Shown: in pieces, positions 61,294-64,000 of the stretch
How positions within the stretch are numbered: position 1 is the first letter of the stretch
Layout of the letters: each line of letters opens with the position of its first letter
From: Pseudomonadota bacterium
Lineage (GTDB): Bacteria; SAR324; XYD2-FULL-50-16; JAHJRI01
DNA: 64,000 nt
Assembly (NCBI GenBank): GCA_022360105.1
Contig: JAKSDL010000174.1
Coordinates: forward strand, 15,315-79,314
Direction: 5' to 3'
The notes under the pieces: model-generated
Database searches by the model: none
Told to the model about the DNA's origin: nothing
What the model saw: only the letters and a program-made list of their open reading frames with translations
Translations under genes and position numbers: made by a program

Positions 61294-61893
61294 ATGAACA
61301 ACAAAAACTCTACGGGAATTAAAAAAATATTGGGAATGCTGACCGTAATGTTGCTGGTGGCAGTTACTGCAAGTGCTATCAGCTGGTACCAAAATATGAA
61401 CGCCAGAATGGGAACCATTAGTGTTGTAGAGCTGGCAGATTGGATGATTCGAGGGAATGTAGACTACAAAACGGTGTATGTCGCTCCCAAGGTAACAAAG
61501 ATCGAAAAAATAAACGGTCTGATCTGTATCACAGAAGACGGTGCCCTGAAACAAGAACTGGAAAAACTGCCAGTCTATAAAAAATGGGTGATAATTACTC
61601 CGGAGGGCAATCTCTCTGAAGAAACCTCAAAACTGCTTGCACAATCCAAAGCCCATACCGTACTTGTATTGGAAGGCGGAAGACAAGCCTGGGAAAGCCA
61701 GGTTGTAGCTCCATCGGTTGCCGGGTTATCGTTAAGTTCGGAAGAGATTACTCAATTAAACAATGTTCGACCCTTTTTTCATGAAAATGCAGCTGAAGCA
61801 GCAGTGGCAGCACCGGTTGTAAGACCTGTTGCTGCAGCTAACGCCCAGCCTGCTGTCGCAGATGATGAACCGGAAGAGGAAGAAGGTTGTTAA
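61294..61893 (+). CDS. Exported rhodanese-like protein without active-site Cys, acidic Gly-Cys tail (tail protein 3)
   Basis: Protein of 199 aa from the ATG at 61294 (GGAGA upstream). An N-terminal helix (residues 11-30) exports or anchors it. Residues 42-135 resemble a degenerate rhodanese fold (VVELADWMIRGNVDYKTVYVA, KWVIITPEGNLSEET, HTVLVLEGGRQAWESQ); the catalytic loop has no Cys. An alanine/proline-rich linker (165-190) leads to DEPEEEEGC, with Cys199 last; the only other cysteine is Cys78. The tail is identical to that of tail protein 1. It closes module B behind its own likely promoter. Candidate periplasmic sulfur carrier for the PsrABC-like enzyme. Confidence 0.75.
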   Translation: MNNKNSTGIKKILGMLTVMLLVAVTASAISWYQNMNARMGTISVVELADWMIRGNVDYKTVYVAPKVTKIEKINGLICITEDGALKQELEKLPVYKKWVIITPEGNLSEETSKLLAQSKAHTVLVLEGGRQAWESQVVAPSVAGLSLSSEEITQLNNVRPFFHENAAEAAVAAPVVRPVAAANAQPAVADDEPEEEEGC

Positions 61894-61961
61894 AAACTCA
61901 TTTTTTATCTACTAACAAAAATAAATTTGATTAGTTACTATTTGCGGCCACTCTTAGAAGC

Positions 61962-61983
61962 ACTCCCGGTAAAGGGGGAGTTT
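61962..61983 (+). terminator. Weak terminator-like hairpin after tail protein 3
   Basis: ACTCCC (61962-61967) pairs with GGGAGT (61976-61981) around an 8-nt loop, followed by only TTGG. It lies about 70 bp past the stop. The short T-run makes it a weak call. Confidence 0.3.
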
Positions 61984-62086
61984 GGCAGCATGTATGTATG
62001 AGTTTTGTTAAGATCGTTTCCAAATCAAAACGACGATTACCACGGTATTGAAATTCAGCCAAGTTCCCTGCTGAATATTCATTCTT

Positions 62087-62919
62087 TCAAGATTTATAAG
62101 TCCCTGTTAACGAGGTTTTTACATTGCCGAGAATTGTATTGATCCACTTGAAGTATGGCTTTTTACCAGTTTCAAGACTCACCTTCATCGGGATAGAAAC
62201 GTGTTGCTCGGAATGATCTGCGAGTGCATTAAAGCAATGCAATTCATCGCTTACAACATAACAATTGGGGTCCAGGTGTGACTTTGCCCATTTGGTAATA
62301 CTATCTTTGTTGAAGGCCTGTACCGGAGATCGTTTTATCTGAAGCGGTTTATAATCCAAAGATCCCTGTACTGCCGCTATAAAAGGTTGCTTGTTTTCAG
62401 AGCCACGACCTCGTTTACCATCGGTAGTTTTGCCGCCAAGTTAGGCATTATCAACTTCGATCAAGTCCATCAATTTCTTTTTACCATCTTTCTCAACCAT
62501 CATTTGTATTAGCTTATGATGAATCTTTAATGCAGTTTTGTAAGAGGCACCAAGATGTTTCATTAATTCCAATGCTGAGATTCGGCTTTTACATTGAGTA
62601 ACAAAATGCATGGCTATAAACCATACCTTTAATGGCAGATTAGTTGAGTGAAAGATGGTATTACCAGTGACCGTGGTTTGGTATTTTCACCTATTAGATT
62701 GATGCAGTTTTCTTGATACAATATACGAAAAGGACTTATGGCCACATTGTAATCAAATGAATCCTTGAGGCCATTTCACCTTTTCCAGTGCTTTCCAGCA
62801 TTGTTCTTCCTCGCCGTAAAGACGAAGAAAGTCAGGGAAGCTCAATCCCTTTTGAAATTGAATCTTGTTTTCGGGAATGACAACCTCCGGGTTAGTTAAT
62901 GAGAATACAAGGCAGACAT
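62087..62919 (-). pseudogene. Decayed IS1595/ISXO2-like transposase
   Basis: One minus-strand frame can be followed for about 265 codons from near 62880 to the stop at 62087. It is interrupted by two TGA codons and one TAA. Recognisable pieces are FQKGLSFPDFLRLYGEEEQC, LEKVKWPQGF, the zinc-ribbon region LQCGHKSF, PLKVWFIAMHFVTQCKSRIS, LIEVDNA and GKRGRGSENKQPFIAAVQGS. Both TGAs fall where a zinc-ribbon Cys is expected, and the TAA falls where the family has Tyr after the first catalytic Asp region. The likely ATG at 62919 is out of frame with the body, implying a further small indel. I could not identify terminal inverted repeats or target duplications. Inactive remnant. Confidence 0.8.
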
Positions 62920-63767
62920 ATGTTCTCTTCGAGAGGATGTCAATAATACCTCATTAAAAAAAATTACGTGTTATTGACAAAAAACTAGCCAACATATTAC
63001 TAATCGGCCTGCAAAATATGCTAATAAAATCGATCGTGAAAAAAATAGCGGATATCTGCTGATTTTTACTTAAAAACAATGATAAAACTGCGTATTGAAT
63101 TTTCTGATCGCACAGGAAAAAAAAAGCACATTGCGTTAGATACTTCCCTTACGTAGATCTGTGTCTTTTGGATGTATATATATCTCACATAAATACAGCG
63201 TACTATGATGGTAAAAATAACCATGTTTGTCAACAAGTTGCAATTGTCCTCAGTTGAATGGAAGCTAAGTGGTCAGTTCTGCCAATAAAAATAACAAATT
63301 ATGCAGTTTAATGTATAATAACGATTAAAAAATAATTTTATTTTTAATTTAAATTTAACATTCAAGTGTTGTCTTTACTTGTTAGATTGGTTAAAAAAAA
63401 TCAAATTGGCATTGTGAATAATTCAGTACCTGATTCAGATATAATAAACGAACGACATTGCTTATTTCAGGTTTGTTTCGATTTGTCGGTTATAGAGCGC
63501 AAAAGAAGATGAATGTTGACGAAGTCAGCAGAAATCATGCCTTTCGTTTAAATGCTTTACATAGAATGAAGTTGAATTCTTTATTGGTTGGTAGTCGAGT
63601 TCAAATATTGATTGTAATTGTTTATAGTGTAACTATTTGAAATAGTAAATAAAAACATTAGTGTTGCGAAAAAAATGAGGGTAGGTTCGCTGATTAAGTT
63701 GATAAAACCGATGTAAATAGTCCTGTTTAATTGGAAATAAAAGATTTCAGGTTTCAGATAAATAGCC
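62920..63767. other. AT-rich intergenic region before the polyketide synthase, 848 bp
   Basis: Strongly AT-rich with no gene-like frame; the short frame at 63458-63640 has no family match or ribosome site. It lies between the dead transposase and the PKS start and presumably contains the PKS promoter. A TATAAT-like word is near 63437. Low GC and a transposase remnant together hint at an insertion-prone boundary. Confidence 0.45.
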
Positions 63768-64000
63768 ATGAAAGACCCCTTCAATGACAAAGACATAGCA
63801 ATTATCGGCATTTCATGTCGATTTCCGGATGCCGGGAGCTATCACCAATACTGGGATAACTTAAGAAACGGAAGAAACTCGATTCGCGAGATACCAATCG
63901 ATCGTTGGGATACGGAAGAGTATTATTCATCAAACGTTCTCGATAACGAAAAATCTGTCAGCAAATGGTGTGGGATAGTCGAAGGTATTGACCAATTTGA
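63768..64000 (+). CDS. Modular type I polyketide synthase, partial (N-terminal ketosynthase)
   Basis: Reading frame from ATG 63768 runs to the window edge (77 codons). The start MKDPFNDKDIAIIGISCRF is the classic N-terminus of a type I PKS ketosynthase domain, followed by YWDNLRNGRNSIREIPIDRW and a YYSSN segment typical of KS modules. The rest of the synthase lies outside. The ribosome site is weak. It starts a second secondary-metabolite locus, unrelated in architecture to the type II cluster at 1-18620. Confidence 0.88.
   Translation, partial: MKDPFNDKDIAIIGISCRFPDAGSYHQYWDNLRNGRNSIREIPIDRWDTEEYYSSNVLDNEKSVSKWCGIVEGIDQF

Noticed and set aside
62638..62745. In-frame TGA codons at Cys positions of the transposase, suggesting TGA recoding or selenocysteine
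   Set aside because: A TAA stop also interrupts the same frame and the start is out of frame, so decay explains it. Intact genes here, such as tail protein 2, end in TGA.
1..64000. tRNA, rRNA or CRISPR arrays
   Set aside because: No cloverleaf-like segment, rRNA-like stretch or regularly spaced direct repeats were recognised on reading the gaps. A covariance search was not possible here.

Overview
The window is a moderately AT-rich stretch from a Gram-negative bacterium, as shown by LolA-type proteins, outer-membrane-type lipoproteins, RND/MMPL exporters and Tat-exported redox enzymes. It carries a quinol-oxidising Alternative Complex III, a DsrEFH/TusA sulfur relay, YeeE/YedE sulfur transporters and two polysulfide/thiosulfate-reductase-like molybdoenzymes. 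This points to a sulfur-metabolising, respiratory bacterium, perhaps marine and deltaproteobacterium- or SAR324-like. That placement is inference from gene content; no rRNA or other taxonomic marker is present.

Region 1 (1-18620, all minus strand) is one long aryl-polyene-like biosynthetic cluster. It encodes a ketoreductase, three ketosynthases with Cys-His-His triads, a chain-length-factor-like ketosynthase, a divergent ketosynthase-like protein, two ACPs, a dehydratase, a thioesterase, a lysophospholipid acyltransferase, an adenylate-forming ligase, two radical-SAM enzymes (one B12-type, one SPASM-type), a LolA-like protein, a lipoprotein, a DAK2-DegV fusion, a glycosyltransferase and an MMPL exporter cut by the window edge. 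No ammonia-lyase gene is seen, so the starter unit is probably not made in the canonical way.

Region 2 (18888-29578) holds DUF1566 surface proteins, a polysaccharide deacetylase, an alpha/beta hydrolase, a TetR-CaiB pair, upp with a hairpin-rich leader, a cold-shock protein with its terminator, and a YdeI-like protein. Region 3 (30717-33112) is an NfnAB/SudAB-type flavoprotein pair. Region 4 (33178-43483, minus) is an Alternative Complex III operon (ActA-E, no ActF) downstream of an MMPL exporter, a LolA-like protein and a periplasmic rhodanese.

Region 5 (44249-61893) is a sulfur island. It has a divergent TusA, then module C (DsrEFH, a small exported protein, a full-length YeeE), module A (Tat molybdoenzyme, ferredoxin subunit, two half-size YeeE/YedE proteins, a rhodanese-fold protein, a b-type cytochrome, a triple rhodanese), an Rrf2 regulator, and module B (second Tat molybdoenzyme, ferredoxin subunit, NrfD, another exported protein). 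Each module contains exactly one exported or membrane-anchored protein that ends in an acidic tail and a terminal Gly-Cys (DEPEEEEGC, NEAEEGC, DEPEEEEGC). The three proteins otherwise look unrelated in architecture. I read the tails as candidate sulfur-carrying arms, analogous in concept to the C-terminal cysteine arms of SoxY and DsrC, and this is the main candidate for an undescribed system here.

Region 6 (62087-64000) has a decayed IS1595/ISXO2-type transposase, an 850-bp AT-rich stretch, and the start of a modular type I polyketide synthase running off the right edge.
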